Source: Paraspadella gotoi (lineage: Eukaryota > Chaetognatha). From it: DNA of 64,000 nucleotides. Positions within the stretch are counted from its first letter, which is position 1, and each line of letters opens with the position of its first letter. The notes beneath the pieces are model-generated. The model saw only the letters and a list, made by a program, of their open reading frames with translations, had not been told where the DNA came from and did no database searches. The stretch spans positions 2,606,090-2,670,089 of the forward strand of contig CM119271.1 in assembly GCA_051294375.1 (NCBI GenBank). The letters are read 5' to 3'. Made by a program: the position numbers and the translations under genes. Below are positions 43,278 to 53,664 of this stretch, piece after piece.

Positions 43278-43510
43278 GTGGACTCTGAACATTGTCTAGT
43301 AGAGTGGAGCACTCAAGAACAAAAATCTATTTGATGATCGAAAAGGATATTTAGATGTGAGATAGTATGATTAACTAGTTAAAAATATTTCTTAATATAG
43401 TCTCGGGAACAGAATAGTGAAATACAATATATTTATAGTAATATTCTTATAAATAGAAATTTTAAAAATAATTTTTTTAAAAACTTTTAATAAAGATTCA
43501 GTTTCTTTAA
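43278..43510. repeat. Right copy of the 260-bp repeat
   Basis: Same orientation as 40566-40830, following the N gap at 43253-43277. The pair suggests that one locus was assembled twice around the palindrome. Confidence 0.8.
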
Positions 43511-44230
43511 TTCTCTGTAGTAGAAAATTATATATGTTAAAACGTTTTAGTCGTTTTTTTGCGGTTTAAACTTTAAAATATAATATAACATATTTTATAA
43601 AAGTTTCTTAGTTTTTTATGGCGAATCCAAATCTGTTCTTCAAAATAAAAATAAAAATTAATTTGAAATTTTATGATTTTATAAGGATATAAATAAATAA
43701 ATAATTGAATTTACTATACTGTTATGCTTAAAAATTTTTTTAAATTAATTTCATTAATTACACGTCTATAGGCAGCAAAAAAAAATAATGTTCAATCGCT
43801 CCATCTTTTCATCACTCCACCCTATCGTCTAGTCTACGCCTCTTCACGTCCCTGCCTTAACCCCTATTCCCTACACCCCTGCCCCGCCCCCCTCCCACAA
43901 CAAAATAGTATCCATCGAGTCGCGGAGGAGGAACTTCCTTCAAGTCGTTGTTGTTCCAGCTGTCGTTGTCGAGCGTGCTCGCTGTCGTCGTTGTTGTTGT
44001 TGTTATCGACGTTATTTTATCTTTTTTCTCATAATGGGATCGTTTTTGTCTCGATGAGCACGAAAAAGTTCCATTTGTGAATTTAAAAAAAAAAAAATTA
44101 AACAGGGTGAAAAATAATAAGCGATGCTTTTTTACCTTAGGAAAGGTCGGCCACTTGTAAGTCAATTGCGATTTCCACGCCACGTCTTATAATAATTCAT
44201 GTCTCTTTATAACATTTTAAAATTCATATA
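43511..44230. other. AT-rich stretch, no gene seen
   Basis: Non-coding AT-rich DNA with a short GTC/GTT-rich block near 43940-44010. The minus-strand frame at 44183-43857 translates this repeat and has no domain. Confidence 0.5.
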
Positions 44231-44245
44231 TTGATATTTAATGTT

Positions 44246-44325
44246 ATTACCGGCCTCGAACGTCGAACTTTCACATCCATCGACTCACTAAGCCAAAGCT
44301 CCTCCCCGGGCGCCACACTTGAAAC
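44246..44325 (-). repeat. tRNA-like SINE head, minus strand
   Basis: The minus strand reads tttggcttagtgagtcgatg (A-box like) and, about 30 bp later, acgttcgaggccgg (B-box like, near GTTCGANNCC). Stems are not clean enough for a functional tRNA, so I read it as a tRNA-derived SINE or tRNA pseudogene. Confidence 0.35.
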
Positions 44326-44377
44326 GGTGAACATTCGATATTCGACGTTATGACATGTATTTTTTTTTCTGGAGTAC

Positions 44378-44379
<2 letters not shown>

Positions 44380-44468
<89 letters not shown>

Positions 44469-44504
44469 CTGAGTTTGCGTTTTCCTCGGCGGCACGACCG
44501 AAGC

Positions 44505-44595
<91 letters not shown>
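44380..44595. repeat. Inverted (GA)n / (CT)n pair
   Basis: About 84 bp of GA repeat (44380-44463) and about 85 bp of CT repeat (44509-44595) flank a 45-bp spacer. The two arms are complementary and could form a long hairpin in DNA or RNA. The long frames on both strands are Arg/Glu and Ser/Leu translations of the repeat. Confidence 0.85.
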
Positions 44596-44599
44596 GTTG

Positions 44600-45952
44600 A
44601 CTTCATACTTCACCCATTTTTTCTCCGTCTCCCTTTATCTCTATCTCACTTTCCACTTGGTCCAACATAAACGCATCCTCAGCCCATTGTTCCATCTTTT
44701 ATGCTGAACTTATCCTCACTAGAAAACGAATACAACCAATAAAATTTTAATCAATTTTAATCAAATCTATCGAGTTTTAAATGATTCTACTACATAATTT
44801 TGCTTCTTCCTTGTTCCCTTTTATTAATCTTAATTTCGTTTCCATGACATATAAGTTATTTTATTTGTTTAATATAATGTTTATTGTTTATCTTTAAAAC
44901 TACAATCTGTTTTTCTCTCGATCTTTCGCATTCCTTACTGCTTCTATTGTCTCTCACTCACCCGAGCCGCCCTCCATTCGCCCCGAATCCTTCCCAGGAC
45001 TTAATCCTTACCTTGAGCTCCGAGACCCCGAGAGAATTCTCTGGCATCGCTCAACGCAAAGCTACGTAGTACGTACAATTTTGAAATTATTATTTTTTAA
45101 CTTTAGCCTAATTTTTACTCATAATTATCAATGTATATAGCTAACTTAAAATAAAACATAAAATTTCGAAGAAAAAAAATTACCAAAATATTTTCATAGG
45201 TTTTTTATTTTTTATGTTTTAAAGGCTCATGTAAATTTTATAAAATCTTAATAATTTGATTTATCATAAATTATAATGTTTGCGCTATTTTATTAGCATT
45301 TATATACAGAAAAAATCGTCATTTCCGACTAGAAAGATTGGAATTGTACAAAAAAAAAAAAAGGTCATCACCATCGAATTCTTCAGACCTTATTACAGTA
45401 AAATAATTATGAATGGAATTTAATATCTTATATTTTGTTATCTTTGAACGCTCTGACCTACATATAACGTCCACGTATCATCGAAATTTTATATATTACG
45501 ACGACGACAACAACAACAACGACAACAACGGCGACAAGGAAACTGACATTTGACCAAGGTCAAGTTCCTGACCTTAAATCAACCTTACCTTTACTATTGT
45601 TTAGCGTTTTCCAAAATATTTTCTTTAAAAAGCCCAAATTTCCAAATCTATAATTTATAGTATATATAGTATATATATAGTATATATATAGTATAAACTT
45701 AATAACCTCCTTCACTCTGCTCTTCCTCCTCTTCCTCCTCTCTCCCCCTTCTCCCGGAATCCCTAATTGCCTTTTGAACTGCGCCATAAACTTGACGTCG
45801 GGACCGGGTTTGTCCCTAGGATGCCGCGGGGCTTTTCCTTATTTTCCTTCCCATTCCCCCCCCCGCAACTTACCCCGCGACTTACCCCTCGCCCCCCTGG
45901 CGGCAAGAAATGTATGGAAGAGCCCGGAGATCTTATCAGCAGCTATTTCTCC

Positions 45953-45984
<32 letters not shown>

Positions 45985-46047
45985 TTTTAACTCTCTTTTC
46001 CCTGCAACAAAAGAGAGGAAATATGGCGGCCGATATAAGAGAGAGAG

Positions 46048-46093
<46 letters not shown>

Positions 46094-46480
46094 TCGCTGG
46101 GCGATAGGGAGAAAAATCCGACGCTGGAAACCAAAAATGTTCTTTTTTTTGGAAATTTTTTAAAAAAAATTTTAATGGAGTTTCGTAGTCAAAAAAGGTT
46201 TTTAATTTTCATGATCAAAATTATAAATGTCATGATCAATTAGAAGAGTTTGAAATTAGTTTCAACAACGATTTATTTCATTAACTAATTGAAATTAATT
46301 TCAAACTCTTCTAATTGCCATTACACAACCAAACGAAAGGATTATAGCACAATGTCTAAATGTCATGATCTAAAGTTTTTTTCAACAATATAACAGAGGC
46401 GCCAAGTATGATCAGAATTTTTAATTGTGATCGAAAATTGTTCAAAACTTGAAACAATGCCCAAATTTCAACTTTTCATT
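44600..46480. other. Region without a supported gene
   Basis: AT-rich DNA, a TATATAG-type repeat at 45655-45695, a (TTTC)n run at 45952-45986 and (GA)n at 46037-46090. The overlapping plus-strand frames near 45767-46243 depend on the repeats and show no domain. Confidence 0.5.
46237..46317. repeat. Fold-back element with 29-bp arms
   Basis: The left arm at 46237-46265 (caattagaagagtttgaaat...) and the right arm at 46289-46317 are reverse complements with one mismatch and a 23-bp loop. This is a short palindromic repeat, perhaps a MITE relic. Confidence 0.8.
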
Positions 46481-46485
46481 TTTAC

Positions 46486-46580
46486 CAGTAGAATTATCAA
46501 AACCAAGAGGCTTGAAAAGGCAACGCCACCAGCGGAATAAAATACCAGAGGGTAGTAGTCAAAATGTTCCTGAATGAGAC
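46486..46580 (-). CDS. Single exon of an SLC16-like (monocarboxylate-type MFS) transporter
   Basis: Between the acceptor ttgtttcag and the donor gtaaaa lies a 95-bp exon encoding GLIQEHFDYYPLVFYSAG, then a hydrophobic helix (GVAFSSLLVLIILL). Glycine-rich MFS loops reading G-x-(L/I)-x(D/E)-x-(T/F) before an F-Y-x-A-G helix are typical of the TM11-TM12 region of SLC16 transporters, hence the tentative call. No other exon of the gene is recognisable nearby, apart from a decayed copy at about 46957-47015. This may be a gene fragment carried by a duplication, or one exon of a gene with large introns. Confidence 0.4.
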
Positions 46581-46744
46581 CTGAAACAATTATAAATCCA
46601 TATGATAACTTTAAATAAGAGAATTTTTTTAAAACCTCAAAAAATATTTTACCAAAAAGTGTAGGAACACCTAAATTCACGCAGCTCGCAATAAAGGATG
46701 AAAATGCTAAACAGTATAAGTAGTTGAATTTGAATTAGAAGTTT

Positions 46745-46860
46745 GCAGTTGTCTGGGTGGCTCGGAGCCGGAATTTCTAGACAACCAGACGTTAGGTTCC
46801 AGGATCGAATTCTGTCGGGGACAGTTTATTTCTAAAATAATAAGCTGGCCTAATCGTCTA
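46745..46860 (+). repeat. tRNA-like SINE candidate, family 3
   Basis: gggtggctcggagccgg (A-box like) is followed 40 bp later by aggatcgaattctg (B-box like). The boxes are at roughly the right distance. It is a single copy in this window, so the family is not confirmed. Confidence 0.35.
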
Positions 46861-46956
46861 TATGTTTGCAGTTAAAACATTTCCAAATTTTCTTTATTTT
46901 TATTAAAAATAACAATTTTAAACAATATCAAAATTTCAAATTCAAACCAAATCAAG

Positions 46957-47015
46957 ACCAAAAGGCTTAAGAAAGCCACACCAGCAGCAGCCAAAACTCT
47001 CCTTGAGACCTCAAA
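46957..47015 (-). pseudogene. Decayed duplicate of the SLC16-like exon
   Basis: After a gag acceptor, a minus-strand frame encodes AAAGVAFLSLLVLIW, clearly related to SAGGVAFSSLLVLI of the exon at 46580-46486. The first half of the exon has been lost and there is no clean donor. Surrounding DNA is AT-rich and non-coding. Confidence 0.4.
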
Positions 47016-47019
47016 CATT

Positions 47020-48279
47020 TACGTCACAGTGCCAGATAAAAGCTAAAAGCAAGTTTCACCCTACTTTTGCATGAATTTGTTCATGAAAGGATTTTTTAAA
47101 TAAATAATTTTTTTAAGGATAACCTCCATAGAGACTCGGGAATTAAAATAAATATTCAATTATTCATGTCGACAGAAATCAATAATCATATTTTTTCACC
47201 CCGGTGAAACTCTCCTTTAGCTTTTATCTGACATTGAAACTTATATTCGATTCTTCATTCATTTTAAATATCATTAAAATATTTTTTATGTGAAAACAAT
47301 AAATAAGATTAAAGGCGAAGTCTTTTTACATCAACGATTTATTTTTTTCAAATAAAAATCAATAGTTGATCGAAAAAGACTTCGTCTTTAATATCATTTA
47401 TACCTAAACTTAACAAAAAGAAAGAATTTTTGCAATGAAAACAATCAAAATATTATATATATAAAAAAAGACAGGAGCGCCTGTGAGCAAGAGTGAGAGA
47501 AACTTTTAAAAATTCAAATAAATGTGTCTTTTGGTTTTCTATTTTAAACTCTTTGCCACTCCTACGATTCCATAAAAACTTTATATGCAGTTTAATAACA
47601 GACCTTCCTACCCTTACACATTCCTACCCTCACAAATTCCATTTCAATCTATCTATTCAATTTTTAATAAATATAATATTTATTTATTTTAAAAAAACTT
47701 CAAGTAAATGTGACTTTTGTTTTTTCCCTTTAAAGTCATTTCCACTCGCAGGTTTCCATCAAAACTTTATATCCAGCTTCATCACACACTTTCCTAGCCA
47801 AACACAAAATTTAATCTCAATCTATCCATCCAATTATAATTAATTATAGTAAATTAGTAATTATGGGTTCAAATTAGTAAAAAGATTTAAGCAAATGTAT
47901 GTTTTTTCCATTTAAACTCATTTCCACTCGCACGATTCCATCGAAACTTTATATCCAGTTTATCCACACACTTTTCTAACCACACACATTCTAATCAATA
48001 CATCCAATCATGAGTAATTGGATTTTTTTTGCTACGGGGGACGGACAGACAGACAGACAGACGGACGCAGGGACGGATTGACATCATTTTTTTTTGCATA
48101 ATTTGTAATAATTCGATGTTCTGACATGATTTAAGTGAGTGCCCGACAAGATTTAGGGGGGGACCGACGAACCAACAAAATAGATTATAGAGTCGGGATC
48201 TGCTGAAAATATATTATAGATATTATTTAAGTTGAATTTGAAGGCAGAATTAAAGGCGGAAATAAAGAAATACGGTAAA
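47020..48279. other. AT-rich DNA with diverged tandem units
   Basis: No gene is seen. Three diverged copies of a segment of about 190 bp (near 47500-47660, 47690-47840 and 47880-48000) share caaataaatgtg-type starts, tttccactcgcacgattcca and aactttatatccag. A GACA/GACG-rich run lies at 48043-48075. Confidence 0.5.
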
Positions 48280-48359
48280 ATGCGGTTTTCAATTTTTGAC
48301 TTCTATTTCAGAAAAAAAAAAAAAAAAAAAAATCAGAGAGAGACAATAAAAAGTGAAAC

Positions 48360-48700
48360 TCTATAGTGGACTAAAATCCACCAACCTATCGTCATTGTTA
48401 TCAGCCTGGTCCGAGGTTCAGGGACTGCTTATATTGGACGACTCTGTCACTAATTCTTTAAAGTATTACTTATGGTGGACTAAAATCCACCAACCGTTCA
48501 TCAGCGGCCATTGGTGCCGGATTCAAGTCATTCGCCTCCCCGGGTTCTAGCCCGGTGGCCGTCCTAGCAGTTAAGAGGGACGGGGCGCTTAACCCGCCTG
48601 TAACATGGTGTTATAGCCTGATCCGAAGCACAGGGACTGCCTATATTGAACGGTTCTATCACTAACACATTACAATAATTACTGTCTCTTCATACTGTCT
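48360..48700 (+). repeat. SINE family 1: a truncated copy followed by a full copy
   Basis: A short copy (48362-48470) has the start tggactaaaatccaccaacc joined straight to the tail gttcagggactgcttatatt, so it lacks the tRNA-like head. A longer copy (48474-48700) follows with the ccgggttctagcccgg T-arm. It is the same family as at 10095-10310. Confidence 0.65.
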
Positions 48701-50084
48701 ATTCAACTCTCATAAGTAAAATTTTTGTCGAGAACAGAAATATGACATCATAAAAATATCGGTGTTGTACGGGCAGATGAATCACACCCTCACAAAATTT
48801 GGAAACGCCAGTCTGATACCAGAAAATGAGTATTGTAATTTGTCCCCGATATCACGCGTTCGAAGCCTGCCTTCATGCCTTTTTTAGTGTCAGGCCAGGG
48901 GCGATTTGGTTTTCGGGTCCTTTGCCATTTTTTCGGTGATCGTGAATATCAATTACCTTTCATCTCTATTCAATGACAGTCGACGAGAAATTTTTCGAGA
49001 ATGCAGAATAAAAGAGTTTTTTTGACATCATACAAAACATTTTTGTTTAACGCGCGTAAGTAAAATGTTTTTGTTTTTTTTTTGCTTAAATATTTATATA
49101 CCTACTTCATTGCTCTGGATTTAACTTTATAATTCCGGTGTATTGTCTCTTTTTCATATTCATCAAAGCAACACAAACAAACAGTGAAATACTAAATCAT
49201 ATCTTATACTCGTATAAAAAAAATCGGGTCTCTCTTTCCCCGTTTTTTTTCGCGAAATTTAATCAATGAGATCCGTTGTCGTCGCCCTAGTTGTGTTCGC
49301 TTAAATCTTTTCTATTTTTATTTTTCATAATCTATTTCGCGGCGAAAGTCCGAATTTTAAAACTTTGGCCGACAGATTCGGCTGCCAATGTTCGATGTTG
49401 GTTGCCCTCACCTAGTTTTTAATTTTTCGTTTAATTTTAAAGTTTTAAAATGATTTTAACAATTTTTTCGATGGGAAGCTTTTTTCGATCCAAGTTGAAA
49501 TAAAATTGGGAAAAAGAGAAATATATAAATATATAAATTGTGAAGAGAATATTCATTTTGTTTAAAATAAAATACTCTAAAATCATTTGCATTTTGCAGT
49601 ACTTCATATTTTGGATAAGTTAGCTAAAATTTTATGTCACTGGTAATGGATATTATCATTAGCCATAGAAGTAATACTGTATTTGCTGTTAATATATATT
49701 GTTGAAAGAATTAATTTGCATACAGTTATATAGTAAGATTTCTATTTTTCCTATACTTCATTTAAGCAGCTTTTCTGCTTCTAGGAATGAACTACAAATA
49801 AAAAAAATTTTCTGATGACTTTTTCCACCGAAAGTCAGCCAACGAAAGTTCCGAGACATTCTGCCTTGCCCAGTTTCTCGAGATTTATTATTTGCGGGAA
49901 AGCATAGCTTTCCAATTCTACTCTTCTATGATTAAGACTACGAATAAGAATAAATACACAGTACTGCTATTCGAAAGCTAATGGGGAAATCATTATAGTA
50001 ATTTTGTAAACAAATTCCCCCCCCCCAAAAAAAAAATATATATTTGTTCAGTCGGAACTTCTCCTCTTCCAAAGCCACCAAGAA

Positions 50085-52311
50085 ATGGCGACGTCGAATC
50101 TCTTCGCGCGCATTTCTGAGAAATGCCGATCCCGTTGTTGTTGTTTTCCCGACAACGAAACGGAAAGAATGAGCAACGGTCAAGCGAAAAAGACAAAAGC
50201 GCAACTCGTGAGACTCGCGATGACTGTTTGCGGGATCGAATTTTGTTACGCGGCTGAAACAGGTTTGAAGCGCTCGTAATGCAAAGTAAATTATGATAAT
50301 CATCATTTAATGTAATGAAATTCAGTTTGGAGGACTGACGGTCGACAAATGGTCAAAAATCAAATCCATATTTTTTAATTTGTAATACTTGTAGAGGGCA
50401 TTGCCATGGTTCAATAGACTTTGTTGCTCGAGGCGTGACCCAGTAGCTCATTGAGTAAAGCTATCCGGCTCATGACCACCTTGTACCTGGTTCTATCACC
50501 AACCCCGAAGCGTGAGAACGGCCGTAAACAGCCACTGGGGGCGTAACGACCCGCCATAACCTTAAATAAAAATCCAGGACCAGTTCCATCTCGGTAATGG
50601 AAATCTTCTTCAGCCAATTCACTTAGCGCCTTATCAACAAATACGATGGCTCTTTTACCATCCCCTTTTAACTCATACCTTTTCCTCCCCTTCCAACCAA
50701 CCCCCGACCCCTCAAAAAGCCTTCGTCAGCCCCATCCTCCTCAATCTGGGCGTGCCCGTCTACCTCATGACCCTCGTCTGGTGTCTCTCCCCGATCCTCG
50801 GCTTCTTCCTCGGCCCGATCCTCGGGTCCCTCAGCGACAACTGCCGACTTCGACTCGGTCGCCGACGGCCTTTCATCCTCCTCTTCTCAGTCGGAATCTT
50901 GACCGGGCTCATCCTCGTGCCGCGAGGGGCGTGGTTCGGGGAACTGCTGGGCGACGCTCCACCCTCCAACGTCGCCGCCCCGTCGGGCTCATCCAACGTC
51001 AACACCTCCGCTCCAGCAGCGTCAGCGCCGCATTCCGGCCACTGGCGTCATTGGGGCACGGCTCTCACAATCGTCGGCGTAATGCTGTTGGATTTTTGCT
51101 GCGACGGCTGCCAATCCCCCAGCCGCTCGTACCTTCTCGACACGACCGCACCGGAAGAGCAGGCCGAAGGCCTCTCTACCTTCACCATCATGGCTGGACT
51201 CGGCGGCGCCGTCGGCTACGTCATCGGCGGCGTCGATTGGGAATCGACGGGCATTTTCGAAGGAGCCAACGCGGACGAGCCCATCGGCGGTCACGTGTTT
51301 CTGCTGGTGCTGTTCGCCTATTTGGCTTGTTTGGTGGCGACAGTGACGGCTCAAAAGGAGATTTCGCTGCGGAAGATGGAGGAGGATGATGGAGAAATGA
51401 TGCGGCTGTTGAAGGACGTTTCCGACAAAGAATCCGGCGACGGAGCGACGCCCGAAGAAATGCTTGATGAATCCTACGGAGGACGGAACATCGGCTACGA
51501 TTTTCTCGGCGAAGGTACGAAGGAGAGCGACCAAGAAAAGAAAAACGCCGCTGTAGACTCCGCCGCCGACGCCGCAGCCGCCGCAGCCGACACCAGCCTC
51601 AAAACTTACCTTCTCAGCATCGTCCGCCTCCCGCGATCGATGTGCGTTCTCTGCTTGACCAACCTCTTCTCCTGGATGTCGCTCGTCAGCTACAGTCTCT
51701 ACTTTACCGACTTTGTCGGTCAGTCGGTCTTCGGCGGCGATCCCAACGCCCCGCGGCACAGTCCCGCCCACGACGCCTACGAAAATGGCGTCCGGACGGG
51801 CTCCTTCGCAATGGGCCTTTACTCCATTTCCTGCTCCATCTACTCGTCTCGTCTGGAGGGCCTCATCGGCAAATTCGGCGCCAAGCGCCTCTACGTCGGC
51901 GGACATTTGATCTACTCGGCTGGAGCAGCGATCATGGCGCTGCTGCCGTACGCTCCCGCGGCGTTCCTGCTGTCCCCGACGGCGGGAATCATGTACGGGA
52001 CTCTTTTCACGATGCCTTACATCTTGTTGTCGAATTATCACGCGAAAGGAGTCTTCGAAGAGCGGAAAGAGAAGGCGGATTCCGGCGCTGCCGCCGATTC
52101 CGCGGCCGACGCCGCGGGTCCGAAACGCGGCGTCGGAACCGACGTGGCGCTCGTCTCTTCCATGGTCTTCGTCGCTCAGTTCCTTCTCTCGGGATTTATG
52201 GGCGTGGCCGTTCACGTGACCGGAAGTACGAGAACGGTGATGGGCGTGGCTTCCGTCTGCGCCGCGATGGGATCCATTTGCGCAATGAGGGTTTTGTATT
52301 TGGATTTGTGA
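50085..52311 (+). CDS. SLC45-family sugar/H+ symporter-like MFS transporter, two exons
   Basis: This is a membrane transporter of the SLC45 family (vertebrate MATP/prostein, fly Slc45; relatives move sucrose or other sugars with protons). Exon 1 (50085-50262) ends RLAMTVCGIEFCYAAET. The phase-1 intron (457 bp) holds a SINE. Exon 2 (50720-52311) continues AFVSPILLNLGVP. The joined protein has 589 residues if the first ATG is used; ATG 50166 (MSNGQAKK) is an alternative. The family signatures are visible: VWCLSPILGFFLGPILGS with the following Asp, the sugar-transporter motif RLGRRRPF after TM3, and DFCCDGCQSPSRSYLLD in the next helix pair. A hydrophilic central loop with an Ala/Asp-rich segment separates the two six-helix halves. 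A second Ala/Asp-rich insert lies before TM11. The start is chosen because no other upstream ATG stays open across the splice. Exon 2 is GC-rich compared with its surroundings. Confidence 0.85.
50425..50600 (+). repeat. tRNA-derived SINE, family 2, in the SLC45 intron
   Basis: gtgacccagtagctcattga (A-box) and acctggttctatcacc (B-box) lie about 50 bp apart. The tail has gccactgggggcgtaacgac and aaataaaaatccaggaccag. The duplicated locus has a noisy copy at about 56070-56215. The boxes indicate polymerase III ancestry. Confidence 0.55.
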
Positions 52312-52865
52312 ATCGATAAAAAAATATACATACAAACAAACAAACATGTATGTATGTAAACTGTTTCTGTTTCTTTAAACTATCTGTAAACTAAAAGATC
52401 TGTCAGTTTGTCTGTTTGATTCATTGACTCTCTTTCAATATAGTAGGTAGTTCATTTGCTCTTATCTCTCGTCCGATTTTGTTACTTTGTTTGTTCTCTG
52501 ACTTTGTATTGTAACTTTAGCTAAGGCTCAAGCCCACATATTGAAAAATCTAAATTTTTCTACAACAAAATTAAGTTAACTTTTCTATATCAAGTTGCTC
52601 AATAATGACCAATGGCCCATGCTAAAAATCGTTTGCCCTTTATTTCGGCGATGTTTTTGAATCGGACGGATCTGCTCCTTTGTAAAATTGTAAAAATTTA
52701 GCTCGAATTTTATAAAACACAAACAAGATGAAACGTCAACGTCAAAGTTTGATAATTTAGTTAATATACGAAATCCCTTGTTTATATTAAACCTCAAAAG
52801 TCTAGACTACTATTTATACTAATTACATTATGTTTTCTTTCAAAACGACGACGGAAAGTGGGGTC

Positions 52866-53265
52866 TAATGAAAGTGCTTCCTCAGTGCTTTCTCAGTTCT
52901 TCCCTCCATCCTGCTTTGTCAGCTGTTCTCAAGTGCTTCCTCAGTTCTTCTCATTGCTTTGTCAGTGCTTCCTCAGTGCTTCGTCAGTTCTCTCCTCAAT
53001 TTGCTTTATCATTGCTTCTCAGTGCTTCCTCAGTGCTTCCTCATTGCTTGAGAGTGCTTCCTCAAGTGCTTCTCAGTGCTCTCATGTTGCGTGTCCCAGT
53101 CTTATCCATTGCTTTGTCAGTGCTTCCTCAAGTGCTTCCTCGAGTTCTTCCTTCATTGCTTTGTCAGTGCTTCCTCAAGTGCTTCCTCAGTGCTTTCTCA
53201 GTACTTCCTCAGTGCTTCCTCAGTGCCTCCTCAGTACTTCCTCTCACGCTGCCCTCAGCCGCCGG
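52866..53265. repeat. Minisatellite of about 12 bp (agtgcttcctca) 3' of the SLC45 gene
   Basis: The motif cagtgcttcctca and variants (agttcttcct, attgctttgtc) recur about 30 times over 400 bp. Two plus-strand frames are open only because the unit length is near a multiple of three and lacks stops; they give Cys/Phe/Leu/Ser-rich nonsense. A shorter version occurs at 58660-58930 in the second copy. Confidence 0.8.
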
Positions 53266-53429
53266 AAATTTGATTTTTTTTCGCTTTTGTGACACCATTT
53301 TGTCTCTTTCTCATTTTTAATACTCAACCTTTTTTTTTCTTTCCTCACCATCATCTATTTATGCTATTTTGATGGCGCCTTTCCCCTCATCCTACCTCCT
53401 TTGGCTTCTCGAGAATATGAGGCCAAAGA

Positions 53430-53433
53430 AATG

Positions 53434-53484
<51 letters not shown>

Positions 53485-53606
53485 CGAGAGAAGAAACAAT
53501 GAAAGTAAAAACAAGGAGAAAAAAATGAAATAAAGACAGAAAGAAAGAAATAATAAGAATAAAAAAGAAAGGCAAAGAAAAAAGAATGAAACAGAAAAAA
53601 AGGAAT

Positions 53607-53641
<35 letters not shown>

Positions 53642-53664
53642 GTGAAAGAAAGAAAGAAAGACCG
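53430..53664. repeat. GA, GAAA and AAAG microsatellites
   Basis: (GA)n at 53437-53488 followed by AAAG-type repeats to 53660 and a short gaccgacc. They lie about 1.1-1.3 kb downstream of the SLC45 stop, and the equivalent in the second copy is at 61330-61735. Confidence 0.85.

Noticed and set aside
50646-51389. 247-codon plus-strand frame and a 441-codon minus-strand frame over the SLC45 exon
   Set aside because: Both are shadow frames of the GC-rich SLC45 exon; only the 50720-52311 frame shows transporter motifs and fits the splice phase.
52858-53320. Cys/Leu/Ser-rich frames of 144-150 codons after the SLC45 gene
   Set aside because: They are translations of the agtgcttcctca minisatellite in two frames at once.
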